A DNA stretch of 64,000 nt from a virus (IMGVR_UViG_3300023174_002543:251664-315663); one strand, 5' to 3'; positions 34,081 through 44,459 are shown, counted from the first letter of the stretch. The notes: a model not told the origin generated them from the letters alone. Numbers and translations: made by a program.

Positions 34081-37000
34081 TGTTTATCCTTTAATAAATT
34101 CATAATAGCATCAATTTGATCTTGCAATGACTTTATGTCTTTTGCATGATTTTCTTCTTGTTCTACAATAGCTTGTAGTGCTAATGCAGATAATTTTTCA
34201 TAGTCAACTGCAAGAGTACCATCTTCTTTAGTTCTTGCTGCTTCTGGGAAATGTTCTAGTACATCGTTAGCAATTACACCAAAGTCTGCTTTTCTATGGA
34301 AGTAATTATCTGCACCACCTCTGGCGTTTAGATAATCATCTTTCCAATCAAATAACTTACCACCAATACTAATTGCTTTTTCTAATGCGTTTGGAATAGG
34401 TCTAACATTTTCTTTGAATCTAATATCAGACCCGGCATACGCAGTTATATTATCATATGATTGAATTGCACCATATGAATTTAGCAATGTGCTTGCAGTA
34501 GTACTGGATCCTAATGTTAGACTACCAAAAGTTACTGCACTACCAGTACCAACTGCTTGACCTATGCTTACTGTAAATGTTCCGCCGGCTGTACCAGAAA
34601 CACCAACGCCAGTACCAGCACTTAATCCAACAACACCGTTGTTAGTTATGTAGCCACCGCTTACACTTAAACCTGTACTTACAATAACACCACCTAAACT
34701 AGTTGTAGTAGCTCCAGGTAATACATATGCAGCCGGGATAACAGGTGGAGTATATTGTAATGTAGTTCCACTAAATGATAATGAACCGCTACCACTAGCA
34801 GAAAGCGTTTGAGTAGTATAAGTTGGTATCGCGGCTGGAGTGAAACTGAATCCAGTAGTAGTACTATAAGTAAATGACCCGCCACCTGACGCTGCAGCAG
34901 TTGAAACAGTAGTATTTGGTTTATTAGCAGTAATAGCACTATAATCTAAGTTAGTTAAACTTGCACCGTTACCACTAAACAACTTAGCACTAAACGTACC
35001 ATTAGGTGCACTAATACCACCATTAACTAAGTTAACTGCCCCAGTAATATTAGCACCACCTTGAACTGTCATTGAAGTATTATTAGGTGATACTGTGATT
35101 TGAGTACCTGAACCGAATCCCGTCCATCCTGGATCACTTGCTATTGCAGTACCGGTGCCCGCTCTACCTATAGTTACACTTGTTGAGGTAGCTGAATGTA
35201 CTGTATAATCAGTATTGTTTAACGAACTAAATCCAGTAAGTATTATTAGTTGTCCTTGAACAAAGGGAGTAACTGCCTGTTGACCAAAGTTAATGGTGAC
35301 ACCTAATCCAACACCATTATATGTGTAATTAGTTGCTTGAATACCACTACTACCAACTGCATGTATGCCAGTAATAGTATGGTTGCCACCTATCCTTACT
35401 ACACCCGATGCCAACAATGCATTGCCACCTGCATCACCTCTTAATGTAACGACACCACCGGTGATACTACTCACCGCAGTGATATTACCAATGTTTGCAT
35501 TACCTTGAACAGTAATTATACCTTGAACACTTAATGTTGATTGATGCGTGATTGACGCAGTACCTGTAATAGTCCCGGGATTGCCTATGTAGGCATAGCT
35601 AACTGTAGTTGTTGTGGGAGTACCGGTAACTACTACACTACCGTTTAACGCAGCAGGAGTAAGTCCGGATACAGTTATGATTTGACCTACTGTGAAGGGT
35701 ACTGTAGCAACACCTAACAAAGGTTGTGAATTAAATGTCAACGTTACTACATCGCTAGCCCACGCTGCAGTTGCATTAGTAATTCCTGCACCAGTACCTG
35801 CAGGAGCTGCATATGGATTAGTTACAAGAACTGCCTGTGTGCCACCTACTCTTGTGTTGCCTGCTACAAAATGATTATTTGAAGTGTAACTATTACCAGT
35901 AACTGTAAGTGAATTTCCGGCTTGCGGTGCAGTACCACCTACTACACCGATGCCACCTACAATATGATTAGTAGATGTATAGCTATTACCATTAACACCA
36001 AATGCATTACCAGCACTTAGCGACCCGGCACCGACATAGTGACTTGAAGCACTAATACCACTGTCCATTCTATGTGTACCTGATGTATATGCATTTCCAT
36101 TAACACCAAATGCATTACCTGCGGATAATGAACCAGAACCTACATAATGATTAGATGAACTTATACCGGCTGACATAGTATGTAAGCCTGATGTATATGC
36201 ATTACCATTAGCAGTCAATACATACCCTGCCTGAGCACTTCCCCCGCCTATAACACTAAATCCACCTACGGTATGATTGCCACTAACGTTTGCATTTCCC
36301 GGTGTTACTATGTTACCTAAGTTAGCGGTTCCACCTACAAAATGAGTACCCGATATATAACCGTTACCATTAGCAGTTAATATATAACCTGACTGGCGAG
36401 TGCCTCCACCTATAACAGTAAATCCACCCACTGTTTGATTAGTTGATACAAATAGATTTCCGTTTGTAGTTAATGCATGACCTGCTTGTGCTGAACCTCC
36501 GCCTACTATACCAGTTGTAAATAATGCATTACTCATACTTGCAGTACCGGCTATAGTATGGTCACCTGATGTATAACTATTACCCGCGACAGTCAATGTA
36601 TTACCTGCTTGAGCAGCAGTACCGCCAATTACATGAGTTCCGGTTGTTACACCATAACCCATAGTATGAGTATTAACAGTATATGCACTGCCATTAGCAA
36701 CTAATACATTACTTCCTACTGTTGCGCCGGCTGCACCTATATAATGACTATTACCAGTTACACCATCCTGCATTATATGTGTACCTGATGTATATGCATT
36801 TCCATTAACACCGAATGCATTGCCTGCTGATAATGTACCAGCACCTACATAATGACTTGAAGCACTGACACCACTATCCATTCTATGTGTACCTGAGGTG
36901 TATGCATTACCATTAACACCAAATGCATTACCCGCAACCAATGCACCGCTACCTACATAATGACTTGAGGCACTTATACCACTAGCCATTCTGTGTGTGC

Positions 37001-40000
37001 CTATTGTTCTACTATTGCCACCTACATAATGGTCAGATGATGTAAAACTATTACCAGTAACTGTTAACGAATTTCCGGCTTGTGCAGAACTACCACCTAC
37101 AACATGTGCACCAGCTACAAAACTATTAGAACTCACATAATGAGTACCTGCTACATATCCATTACCGTTAAGAGTAAATGCATTCCCTGCTTGTGCAGTC
37201 CCGCCACCAACAACACCATTTGCAAATACAGCATTAGCCATATTAGCAGTACCCATATAATGTGTACCAGTAGTGAACGCATCACCATTAGCAACTAACA
37301 CATTACTACCAGTAGATACACCTGATGCACCTATATAATGACCTAAATTGCTTACGCCCTGTTCTATGGTATGTATACCTGATGTATATGCATTACCAGT
37401 AACTGTTAAATTAGTATCTGTTCTTAGTGTTCCGCCACCCACTAAGTGGGCGCCTGATGTAACACTACTACCCATCACATGAGTACCAGTAGTATATGCA
37501 CTACCATTAACACCGAAGGCATTGCCGGCTGCCAACGACCCAGCGCCGACATAGTGATTAGATGCGCTTAATCCAGAGGTCATTCTATGTAGACCATTAG
37601 TGAAACTATTACCATTAGCAGTTAATATATAACCTGCTTGTTGTGAACCACCACCTATAACGCTAAATCCACCTACGGCATGATTATTAAGTATGACGCT
37701 ATTAGCTACTGTGTGGTTGCCACTGGTATATGCATCACCATTGACTGTTAGTTTATTTGATCCTTGCTGAGTTCCTCCACCAACAATACCATTAGCAAAA
37801 GATGCATTAGCTATATTAGCAGTACCAATATGGTGTATACCTACTGTACGTGCATCACCGTTAGCAATTAATACATTACTACCTGCACTAACACCAACTG
37901 CACCTACATAATGCACTCCTATTGTGGTAGTATTACCTTGACTTATAATATTACCAACGTTTGCAGTACCAGATATATTAGCATTACCTTGGCTGACAAT
38001 ATTACCAACGTTAGCAGTACCAGATATATTAGCATTACCTTGACTTATTAAATTACCTACGTTTGCTACACCACTAGTTATTAATCCACCGACATTAGCA
38101 GTACCTATGATATTAGCATCACCTTGACTTACAATGGCACCTACGTTTGCTAAGCCAACAGTTATTAATCCACCGACACTAGCAGTACCAGTGATGTTTG
38201 CAGAACCAGGTGTTGCTAAATTACCAAAACTTGCGTTACCACTAATGGTAGCATTTAATGTAATTAGATTACCTACGTTAGCTGTGCCAGCTATATTTGC
38301 ATTGCCTTGACTTATTAGGGTGCCCACGTTAGCTGTACCACTTGTTAATAGATTACCTACGTTAGCAGTTCCAGCGATATTAGCCGCACCCTGACTGACT
38401 AAGGTACCTACATTAGCTATACCACTAGTCACTAAGTTACCTACATTAGCAGTTCCACCAATGTTGGCCGCCCCCGGTGTTACTAAGTTACCAACATTGG
38501 CTGTACCGGCAATGTTGGCTGCTCCTGGACTAACTAAATTACCTACGTTAGCTGTACCTGAAATATTTGCAGAGCCTGGACTAACTAGATTACCCACATT
38601 GGCTGTACCGGCAATGTTGGCTGCTCCTGGTGTTATAATATTTCCTACGTTTGCAGTACCAGTAATATTGGCGCCTGATGCAACACTCAATATACCAGTA
38701 GTAACTAAATTACCACCACTTACGTTACCAGCAATACTTAATAAATTTGTACTTGAGTTATATGTAACACCTGATATGGCTGCAGTATTACCACCACTGT
38801 TAAACAACAATTGACTATCTGCACCGGGTGCAGTTGCAGGTGGTGCTACTGCACCCGGGGCTGTTGTAATGGCACCGTTTGATGTAATAATTGTATTACC
38901 TATTTGCAGTGAACCGTTAGAACCAATAGTAGTATTACCAATAGTAAGTGCACCGTTTGAAGAAATAGATGTACCGCCACCTGAAATTGTACCTGCAACA
39001 GTTTGAGGACCAGCAGTAGTACCTGCAAATGTTACACTTGTTGCGTTACTAGTTACAACTGTTTTAGTTCCATTAAATCCTGTGGGAGTAACGCCGGCTA
39101 CAGTAATTGTTTGCCCAGCAGTAAACGGAGCAGATGATTGTAGAGCAAATGTTAATATTGAATTACCACTAACACTTGATGCACCGGTTGTAGTAAGATT
39201 AGTGCCACCTACAGTAATTGCACCGTTTGCATCAATAGTAGTTCCACCAACTGCGGCACTTGCCGCAACAATAGTTACAGATGTAATGTTTGCTACGTTT
39301 AAGTTATTGTTGATAACAATATTACCACTGGTCATGTTTCCAGATACAGTAATATTAGGTACTTGTAGACTACCACCTGCACTTGTAATTGTAGTAGTAC
39401 CAACGTTAATAGTTGGGCTTGTTACTGTAGAACTTGTAACTTGAGTTGTTACAATACTAGATGCAACATTCAAACTTCCCATACTAATAGCTGTTCCGTC
39501 TGATCCAATTAATGCACCACCCAAGTCAATCGTTTGTGCAGCAACAAATAATGTTTTCCAACGTTTAGTAGGGCTACCTATATTATACACGCTATCAGCA
39601 CTAGGTACTAGATTTGAACTAATAGTATTTGTTATGTTAAGTGTATTAGTAGTTATTGTCCCTGTAAAAGTACCATTGCTAGTTGAAATATTTGGTGCTA
39701 AATCTATTTTGAAGGGTGTGCTATAGCTTGCAATAGTGGCTCGGTTACCACTAGCAACACCCACACCGACTATCAAACTATTACCTGTTTGAATAGTAAC
39801 GTTTGAAATATTAGCCACTAATACTACGTTACCTGACGTTCTGTTTTGTCCTAATCCAGTGCCGGTCGTAATAGTTTGAACACCAGTGGATTGTGCGGTA
39901 TTGTATAATTCTGTAAAGTTATTCTGTATCTTTTCAAATGCCGCACGTATTGCATCCGCACTTGGATCATTTGGGAATGCCCCGAAATCAATTTTTTGTT

Positions 40001-40007
40001 GAGCCAT
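34077..40007 (-). CDS. Giant tail fibre with S74 intramolecular chaperone
   Basis: 1976 residues. N-terminus FGAFPNDPSADAIRAAFEKI marks a fibre base. About 440-690 are NISGTANVGNLVSPG-type repeats; about 690-1375 are HYVGAGSLSAGNAFGVNGNA / YTSGTHRM-type repeats. Beta-structure continues to about 1860. The end is a Peptidase_S74 domain (SDIRFKENVRPI, FGVIANDVLEHFPE) with a terminal coiled coil; S74 domains fold the trimer and cut themselves off. It is the longest gene here and probably the receptor-binding long fibre. A late box and AAGGTAGGA precede the start. Confidence 0.9.
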   Translation of the reverse strand: MAQQKIDFGAFPNDPSADAIRAAFEKIQNNFTELYNTAQSTGVQTITTGTGLGQNRTSGNVVLVANISNVTIQTGNSLIVGVGVASGNRATIASYSTPFKIDLAPNISTSNGTFTGTITTNTLNITNTISSNLVPSADSVYNIGSPTKRWKTLFVAAQTIDLGGALIGSDGTAISMGSLNVASSIVTTQVTSSTVTSPTINVGTTTITSAGGSLQVPNITVSGNMTSGNIVINNNLNVANITSVTIVAASAAVGGTTIDANGAITVGGTNLTTTGASSVSGNSILTFALQSSAPFTAGQTITVAGVTPTGFNGTKTVVTSNATSVTFAGTTAGPQTVAGTISGGGTSISSNGALTIGNTTIGSNGSLQIGNTIITSNGAITTAPGAVAPPATAPGADSQLLFNSGGNTAAISGVTYNSSTNLLSIAGNVSGGNLVTTGILSVASGANITGTANVGNIITPGAANIAGTANVGNLVSPGSANISGTANVGNLVSPGAANIAGTANVGNLVTPGAANIGGTANVGNLVTSGIANVGTLVSQGAANIAGTANVGNLLTSGTANVGTLISQGNANIAGTANVGNLITLNATISGNASFGNLATPGSANITGTASVGGLITVGLANVGAIVSQGDANIIGTANVGGLITSGVANVGNLISQGNANISGTANVGNIVSQGNANISGTANVGNIISQGNTTTIGVHYVGAVGVSAGSNVLIANGDARTVGIHHIGTANIANASFANGIVGGGTQQGSNKLTVNGDAYTSGNHTVANSVILNNHAVGGFSVIGGGSQQAGYILTANGNSFTNGLHRMTSGLSASNHYVGAGSLAAGNAFGVNGSAYTTGTHVMGSSVTSGAHLVGGGTLRTDTNLTVTGNAYTSGIHTIEQGVSNLGHYIGASGVSTGSNVLVANGDAFTTGTHYMGTANMANAVFANGVVGGGTAQAGNAFTLNGNGYVAGTHYVSSNSFVAGAHVVGGSSAQAGNSLTVTGNSFTSSDHYVGGNSRTIGTHRMASGISASSHYVGSGALVAGNAFGVNGNAYTSGTHRMDSGVSASSHYVGAGTLSAGNAFGVNGNAYTSGTHIMQDGVTGNSHYIGAAGATVGSNVLVANGSAYTVNTHTMGYGVTTGTHVIGGTAAQAGNTLTVAGNSYTSGDHTIAGTASMSNALFTTGIVGGGSAQAGHALTTNGNLFVSTNQTVGGFTVIGGGTRQSGYILTANGNGYISGTHFVGGTANLGNIVTPGNANVSGNHTVGGFSVIGGGSAQAGYVLTANGNAYTSGLHTMSAGISSSNHYVGSGSLSAGNAFGVNGNAYTSGTHRMDSGISASSHYVGAGSLSAGNAFGVNGNSYTSTNHIVGGIGVVGGTAPQAGNSLTVTGNSYTSNNHFVAGNTRVGGTQAVLVTNPYAAPAGTGAGITNATAAWASDVVTLTFNSQPLLGVATVPFTVGQIITVSGLTPAALNGSVVVTGTPTTTTVSYAYIGNPGTITGTASITHQSTLSVQGIITVQGNANIGNITAVSSITGGVVTLRGDAGGNALLASGVVRIGGNHTITGIHAVGSSGIQATNYTYNGVGLGVTINFGQQAVTPFVQGQLIILTGFSSLNNTDYTVHSATSTSVTIGRAGTGTAIASDPGWTGFGSGTQITVSPNNTSMTVQGGANITGAVNLVNGGISAPNGTFSAKLFSGNGASLTNLDYSAITANKPNTTVSTAAASGGGSFTYSTTTGFSFTPAAIPTYTTQTLSASGSGSLSFSGTTLQYTPPVIPAAYVLPGATTTSLGGVIVSTGLSVSGGYITNNGVVGLSAGTGVGVSGTAGGTFTVSIGQAVGTGSAVTFGSLTLGSSTTASTLLNSYGAIQSYDNITAYAGSDIRFKENVRPIPNALEKAISIGGKLFDWKDDYLNARGGADNYFHRKADFGVIANDVLEHFPEAARTKEDGTLAVDYEKLSALALQAIVEQEENHAKDIKSLQDQIDAIMNLLKDKQ
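35870..37730 (-). repeat. Fibre shaft repeats, HYVG/NGNAYTSG class
   Basis: Many imperfect copies of a roughly 30-residue unit (SHYVGAGSLSAGNAFGVNGN, then AYTSGTHRMDSG). Some neighbouring copies are nearly identical in DNA. Boundaries approximate. Confidence 0.75.
37930..38690 (-). repeat. Fibre shaft repeats, ANVGNL class
   Basis: Fifteen or more imperfect units of about 14-18 residues (GAANIAGTANVGNLVSPG). High identity between copies suggests recombination or slippage. Boundaries approximate. Confidence 0.75.
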
Positions 40008-40027
40008 GTCTATCCTACCTTATCTAT

Positions 40028-40035
40028 TATTTATC
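40028..40035 (-). promoter_or_regulatory. T4-type late promoter
   Basis: GATAAATA, 20 bases upstream of ATG 40007, with AAGGTAGGA between. Confidence 0.75.
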
Positions 40036-40057
40036 GTTTTCAATATGAGTGGTAGCC

Positions 40058-40088
40058 AAAAAAATAGCCCGGGATTAGCGGGCTATTT
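40058..40088 (-). terminator. Rho-independent terminator after the 1163-residue gene
   Basis: 10-bp perfect stem (AAATAGCCCG 40062-40071 with CGGGCTATTT 40079-40088) and seven T on the minus strand. It sits directly upstream of the next late promoter. Confidence 0.9.
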
Positions 40089-40103
40089 AAAGTACGGTTT
40101 ATA

Positions 40104-43100
40104 TTATTTTATACCGCTTAATTTTTTCCAATCAGTTAACAATTCTGTTGCGTCTTTTAGTAATTTTGTTTCCATTGTAACTTTTTGAATATTTCCTGTT
40201 GATTGGGTGCGTTTTTCTCTATGCAAATCATTACCCATAGATAACAATTCTTTTAGTTGCAATAATTCTGTATCACCCATTGCGTCTCCACCTGCGTCAT
40301 TTGAATAGCCTTCTTCAACATGGTCACAACCACATGATTCCATTGGGTAACCACATTCGTTGCAATTTTCTTGCCCTTCTTCAATAGAACTAGTGTCTTT
40401 ATATGACTTATCACCCATCTTAAATTCGCCACCTTTTGGTGTTTGTGCTAATTTACCAGTGAATGCATTACCTTCTTCCATGTCACCTTCTTCAATAGAA
40501 CTAGTGTCTTTATATGACTTATCACCCATCTTGAATTCACCACCTTTTGGTGTTTTTCTTAATTTATCAGTGAATGCATTACCTTCATCAACTTCATCGT
40601 CATCTTGTTCCGGTGGGTCATAAGTTATAGTTGGTTCTGGATTCATTTTTCTAAGACCGCCCATTCCTGATTCAGGTTCTTCATCAGAATCACGCCACTT
40701 CATAGTTACAGTTTGAGGTCTTGTAGGTGTCACACCATCATCGTCTTCCGGTAACTCTGTGCTACCACCAGGATATTCTGCTCTTAATTCAGATACTTGT
40801 CCATCACTGCCGGGTGTAGCAGGAGGGGGTGCGGGTGTTGATGGTGGATGAGTATCATCTGGGCTTGGTTTAGCAACAATAGGTTCTGATAGATATTGTT
40901 CATCTACTTCTTCATTACCTTCTTCATCTTCGTAATCACCTTCAACTGACCCGGGTGTACCTGGATCGCTTGCTATACCTGACATTTTCTTAATTAATGC
41001 AAGCATGTCATCACCGTCACCAACTACATCTGGACTTGGTGCAATTTTAATGCCTTGATGAAATTCTTCTTCGTCACCCTCATCACCTTGCATAGGTGCG
41101 CCATAACCACTGTTTTGTTCTTTACTTCCACCAAACATTCCCATGCCTGAATTACGTAAAATACTCATCAATTCACCTGCATCATGCTCAGTTGCATTAA
41201 TGCTCAATGAATCAGGTGATCCTTGTTGGCCAGTACTATGTGATACTGTAATACCTTCTACTAATAAACTGTTGAGTTCACGTTCCCAGCTTTCAAATTG
41301 TTTATCTTTCATATCATTACTTTCGTTAAATGTTTGCGGTGTACTTAATGTTTTTAAGAATCCATTACTACCGGTAGCAGGAGTTCTTGGAACTGCCATT
41401 GGGCTACCTGGCTTACTAAAATCGCTACCTGGCTTAGCACCAGGATTTTGTCTATAACTACTTAAATCATTAGGTGTACGTGTAGCAAATCTTTCTTTAT
41501 CTGCATTTGCAAAAGTGTTGAATGGTAATTCTTTTTCATGGGCTAGATATTTCAATGTTTGATTTACTAATTCATTTTGACTAGAGTTATCTAAACCATC
41601 ATATTCATCACCGTGTTTAACTAATGCTTTTAAGATTTCTTCGGCCTGTTGAACGTTTCGTGCTTTCTTAAGGTCAAATACACTGCCATCACCTTTATGT
41701 GATTCTACGTCAGAGTAGAAGTTAATTAGTAGGTCCTTCATTGCACCTTCTGTTAATTGTGTTGCTTTCATAGTTGTGCTTTCTTTGACTTTTTTCTTGT
41801 TGTCATACTTGTCATACTTGTTACGGATAGTATCTAATTTCTTTTCACTAGCACCTTCACGACCAGCCTTGGCCAATGCTTCCATGCCTTCTTTGCCGTA
41901 TTTTTCATGACCTTTAGCTGCACGACTCATACGTTTCTTGTCTTCTGATACATTTTCTTCATCCACTGTTAAATCAACATTAGTCACTGACGGATGTGGA
42001 GAACTATCTCCGCGTGTGGGCGGGGACAACTCATTATGTCTACGTGGCTGCATTGGATTGATTAGTTTCTTTCCGGCTGGAAGATCTTCAAAATCAGGAC
42101 CAAAACCACGGATTTCAACACGTGGTATATCGTACTGGGCGTATTCGTCAGAGTTTTCTAACTTTAATGGATTCAATCTATTATCATCACCTGGTCTTCT
42201 ACCACCAAGTCCTGTACCGCCGCCCATACCACCACCTCGACCTGCACTACCACCGGGTGTATTCATTGGGATACGGCCTACTTTAGTGTCAGTAACTGCT
42301 GGCACAACTTTTGAAGCAAGACGACCGTCACCGGGAGTAACAATTTCTTTTCCACTTTGTTTAAAACTAGGATTCTTGTCATAGAAATCCTGATGTGATT
42401 TATTCATCCTAGAGGTATCTAAGTCTGGTTTACCGTAACGTTGATTCATTGAATCTTTATATTCTTGATTGCTAAGTTTTCCTGGGTTGGACATTGAAAC
42501 TTCGTCTTCTTCCATTGGGCGCTTGGCACCACCGTGATTCATTCTGAAAAGTTGTTTAAACTCTTTAGATATTGGTATTGGTGACTGTTGTGCAGGAGGT
42601 GTATTTTGTGATGCATCTTCACCAACATGGTCAGGTAGACCTTTGTGTTTAGTCTTTGCAAAGTCTTTGGCATCTTTCTTGCCGATATCTTTTGCAACAC
42701 CTTTTAATTCTTTACTTGCACCAGGAACTTTCTTTCCTTTTTGCATTGCATGAACCATACCAAAGAAACGTTGTTGGGCCTTACTCTTAGCCTTCTCGCT
42801 GATAACACCTTCTTCACCAGTTTCACGTTCCATATCACGTTCTTTTTCACTAGCAATATAATCCATTACACCAACCATCATGCCTTTTGCCTGACTAACT
42901 TTTTCTTGTACCCATTCAGGTAAGTCTTCTGAGTCACTTAGTTTTTCTTCTAAATGACTAGTTACTCTTGCAATAGTATGTAATTGGTTCTTTACGTAAT
43001 CACCTTCCATGCCATATTCAGCTGGATCATGTGAACCGTGTTCTTCATCATCAAACTCATCTTCACCTAAAGAATTATTAACACCTTGGTCAGCATCACC

Positions 43101-43595
43101 TGCACCCGGTAATGATATATCACCGGTAGCCATTAAGTCTTTAATCTTTGTTGCAGATTGTTGATCCTTAGCAGTAATACCAGTTGGTTGATTATTCATT
43201 GTAATTTCACTTGCGCCTGGCAGTGGCTTAACACCTAAACTAGCATCTTCATTCAATGCCAATTCTGCTTCTTCAATATATTCTTTCAATGAGTGTTTAA
43301 CAGATTTCTTACCTACTTCTTTGCTTGGCTTCTTGCCACCACCAAATACTGAACCTAATGTTGCTGTGTCGTATTTTTTAACTTCACCTGAATCATCAGC
43401 ACCCTTCTTAGGACGACCACGACCCTTTTTAGGTGCTTCTTTTTTATCTTCTGCACCTTTGTTTACTTTACCAACTTTATGCCCATATTGGTCACGAACA
43501 TCTTCTTTGCCATAACTGTTACCATAAGTACCTTTATGAACTTTACTATCTTCATTAATAGCATCTAGTGATTGTATTAGGCTTCTGAAATCCAT
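40104..43595 (-). CDS. Large modular cassette protein with AT-hook, DUF3008-like module and internal CTS-like start
   Basis: 1163 residues, highly charged. MDFRSLIQSLDAINED resembles a targeting head. An AT-hook GRGRPKK sits at 58-64. A helical module (EDLPEWVQEKVSQAKGMM, about 223-240) follows, then KSKAQQRFFGMVHAMQKGKK to DFAKTKHKGLPDHV (270-324), which I recall as a DUF3008-type module. MSRAAKGHEKYGKEGMEAL is next. At base 41771 MKATQLTEGAMKDLL repeats the locus-type N-terminus inside the chain. The tail has a duplicated 37-residue EGNAFTxKL unit and a CNECGYPMESCGC zinc-like motif. It is probably a processed, DNA-associated virion protein. SD AAGGA precedes ATG 43595. Confidence 0.7.
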   Translation of the reverse strand: MDFRSLIQSLDAINEDSKVHKGTYGNSYGKEDVRDQYGHKVGKVNKGAEDKKEAPKKGRGRPKKGADDSGEVKKYDTATLGSVFGGGKKPSKEVGKKSVKHSLKEYIEEAELALNEDASLGVKPLPGASEITMNNQPTGITAKDQQSATKIKDLMATGDISLPGAGDADQGVNNSLGEDEFDDEEHGSHDPAEYGMEGDYVKNQLHTIARVTSHLEEKLSDSEDLPEWVQEKVSQAKGMMVGVMDYIASEKERDMERETGEEGVISEKAKSKAQQRFFGMVHAMQKGKKVPGASKELKGVAKDIGKKDAKDFAKTKHKGLPDHVGEDASQNTPPAQQSPIPISKEFKQLFRMNHGGAKRPMEEDEVSMSNPGKLSNQEYKDSMNQRYGKPDLDTSRMNKSHQDFYDKNPSFKQSGKEIVTPGDGRLASKVVPAVTDTKVGRIPMNTPGGSAGRGGGMGGGTGLGGRRPGDDNRLNPLKLENSDEYAQYDIPRVEIRGFGPDFEDLPAGKKLINPMQPRRHNELSPPTRGDSSPHPSVTNVDLTVDEENVSEDKKRMSRAAKGHEKYGKEGMEALAKAGREGASEKKLDTIRNKYDKYDNKKKVKESTTMKATQLTEGAMKDLLINFYSDVESHKGDGSVFDLKKARNVQQAEEILKALVKHGDEYDGLDNSSQNELVNQTLKYLAHEKELPFNTFANADKERFATRTPNDLSSYRQNPGAKPGSDFSKPGSPMAVPRTPATGSNGFLKTLSTPQTFNESNDMKDKQFESWERELNSLLVEGITVSHSTGQQGSPDSLSINATEHDAGELMSILRNSGMGMFGGSKEQNSGYGAPMQGDEGDEEEFHQGIKIAPSPDVVGDGDDMLALIKKMSGIASDPGTPGSVEGDYEDEEGNEEVDEQYLSEPIVAKPSPDDTHPPSTPAPPPATPGSDGQVSELRAEYPGGSTELPEDDDGVTPTRPQTVTMKWRDSDEEPESGMGGLRKMNPEPTITYDPPEQDDDEVDEGNAFTDKLRKTPKGGEFKMGDKSYKDTSSIEEGDMEEGNAFTGKLAQTPKGGEFKMGDKSYKDTSSIEEGQENCNECGYPMESCGCDHVEEGYSNDAGGDAMGDTELLQLKELLSMGNDLHREKRTQSTGNIQKVTMETKLLKDATELLTDWKKLSGIK
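40376..40592 (-). repeat. 111-bp tandem duplication in cassette protein
   Basis: Two in-frame copies of a 37-codon unit (EGNAFT-KL--TPKGGEFKMG region), offset exactly 111 bases (starts 40376 and 40487) and almost identical in DNA, so a recent duplication. Confidence 0.85.
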
Positions 43596-43607
43596 TATAT
43601 GTAATCC

Positions 43608-43820
43608 TTATTTTTTCTTATCTAACTTATCTTCAATACGGATAAGTTGTTTTTTTAAATCTTCTAATTTATCGTTATTGTTTTGTACATTTACACTAGT
43701 AACTTCCATTTTAGTGTCTAATTTTTGCATAGCAGCATCCATAGTCATGTATCCGGTACCGCCCATGCTACATGCTCCAATTACTATCCATGTCAGTTGA
43801 CTAGTTGAAAAATCTACCAT
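43608..43820 (-). CDS. Small membrane-anchored coiled-coil protein
   Basis: 70 residues. One hydrophobic segment (about 9-27, LTWIVIGACSMGGTGYM) then a charged heptad-rich tail ending KLDKKK. The IGAC motif could be a weak lipobox, but the N-terminus lacks a positive charge. Possible spanin-like or scaffold role; undetermined. It lies 12 bases upstream of the cassette protein gene. Confidence 0.55.
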   Translation of the reverse strand: MVDFSTSQLTWIVIGACSMGGTGYMTMDAAMQKLDTKMEVTSVNVQNNNDKLEDLKKQLIRIEDKLDKKK

Positions 43821-43822
43821 GA

Positions 43823-44434
43823 TTATTTACCTTTGTTTATTCTAGCATTACCCGTCAGTGGTTTCTGAATGGGGGTTATCTTTGACATTGGACTTTGTGT
43901 ATTGATACCTTCTTTGCTCTTGTTAGGACTTGATGGAGTCTTTGGCGCATCAAATACATAGTCAATACTAGGTCTCTTAGGGACCACTTTGTCTAGGTAC
44001 TGATTAGCATAATCTTTACTAGCTTGCTTACCATTGTCTTCCATTTCAGGTTGCAGTAATAATGGCTCTGCCTTCATTTCATTTCCAAACTTTTCACTTT
44101 CTGCATTGATACTATCATTGTAATCAGTAGTAGTAACTCTAACTTTATTGATGTTGCATCCTAATAATTGTGCAACTTGCTGAATCATTGGTTCATTAGC
44201 TGGGTATTTGAATTCAGCTTTAATTATGGTAATTGATTCGTTTTGCAGTTCAGGAAATCCATATGGATCTTTTTGAATAGGGGTGGTTTTTGGATCTTCA
44301 ATTTTAACTGGGTCAAATTTTGAAAGATTATGCATGAACATATCCAAGAAATTCTTATCTAAATCACCTGCGATTTTGATAGTATACTTGTATGTTCTTG
44401 CTGATTCCATTAGATAGTGACGAAGGCTTTTCAT
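43823..44434 (-). CDS. CTS-type protein in head gene region
   Basis: 203 residues. MKSLRHYLMESARTYKYTI fits the targeting pattern with Glu-Ser/Ala. The following domain (IKIAGDLDKNFLDMFMHNL, then ITIIKAEFKYP) is compact and I recall it from other T4-like phages without a known role. A Pro/Lys-rich C-terminal tail ends the protein. It has its own late box with AGGA upstream. It may be a head core or internal protein; that is inference. Confidence 0.6.
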   Translation of the reverse strand: MKSLRHYLMESARTYKYTIKIAGDLDKNFLDMFMHNLSKFDPVKIEDPKTTPIQKDPYGFPELQNESITIIKAEFKYPANEPMIQQVAQLLGCNINKVRVTTTDYNDSINAESEKFGNEMKAEPLLLQPEMEDNGKQASKDYANQYLDKVVPKRPSIDYVFDAPKTPSSPNKSKEGINTQSPMSKITPIQKPLTGNARINKGK

Positions 44435-44451
44435 ATTTTATTCCTATATAA

Positions 44452-44459
44452 TATTTATC
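44452..44459 (-). promoter_or_regulatory. T4-type late promoter
   Basis: GATAAATA, 17 bases before ATG 44434 with AGGA between. It abuts the stop of the 161-residue gene. Confidence 0.75.

Noticed and set aside
37930-38690. Regular short repeats resembling a CRISPR array
   Set aside because: The repeats are in frame, imperfect and contiguous within the fibre gene, with no unique spacers or cas genes.
38461-38814. Long plus-strand open frame over the fibre repeats
   Set aside because: It is a repeat-driven shadow of the minus-strand fibre; composition mirrors the repeats and no SD is present.
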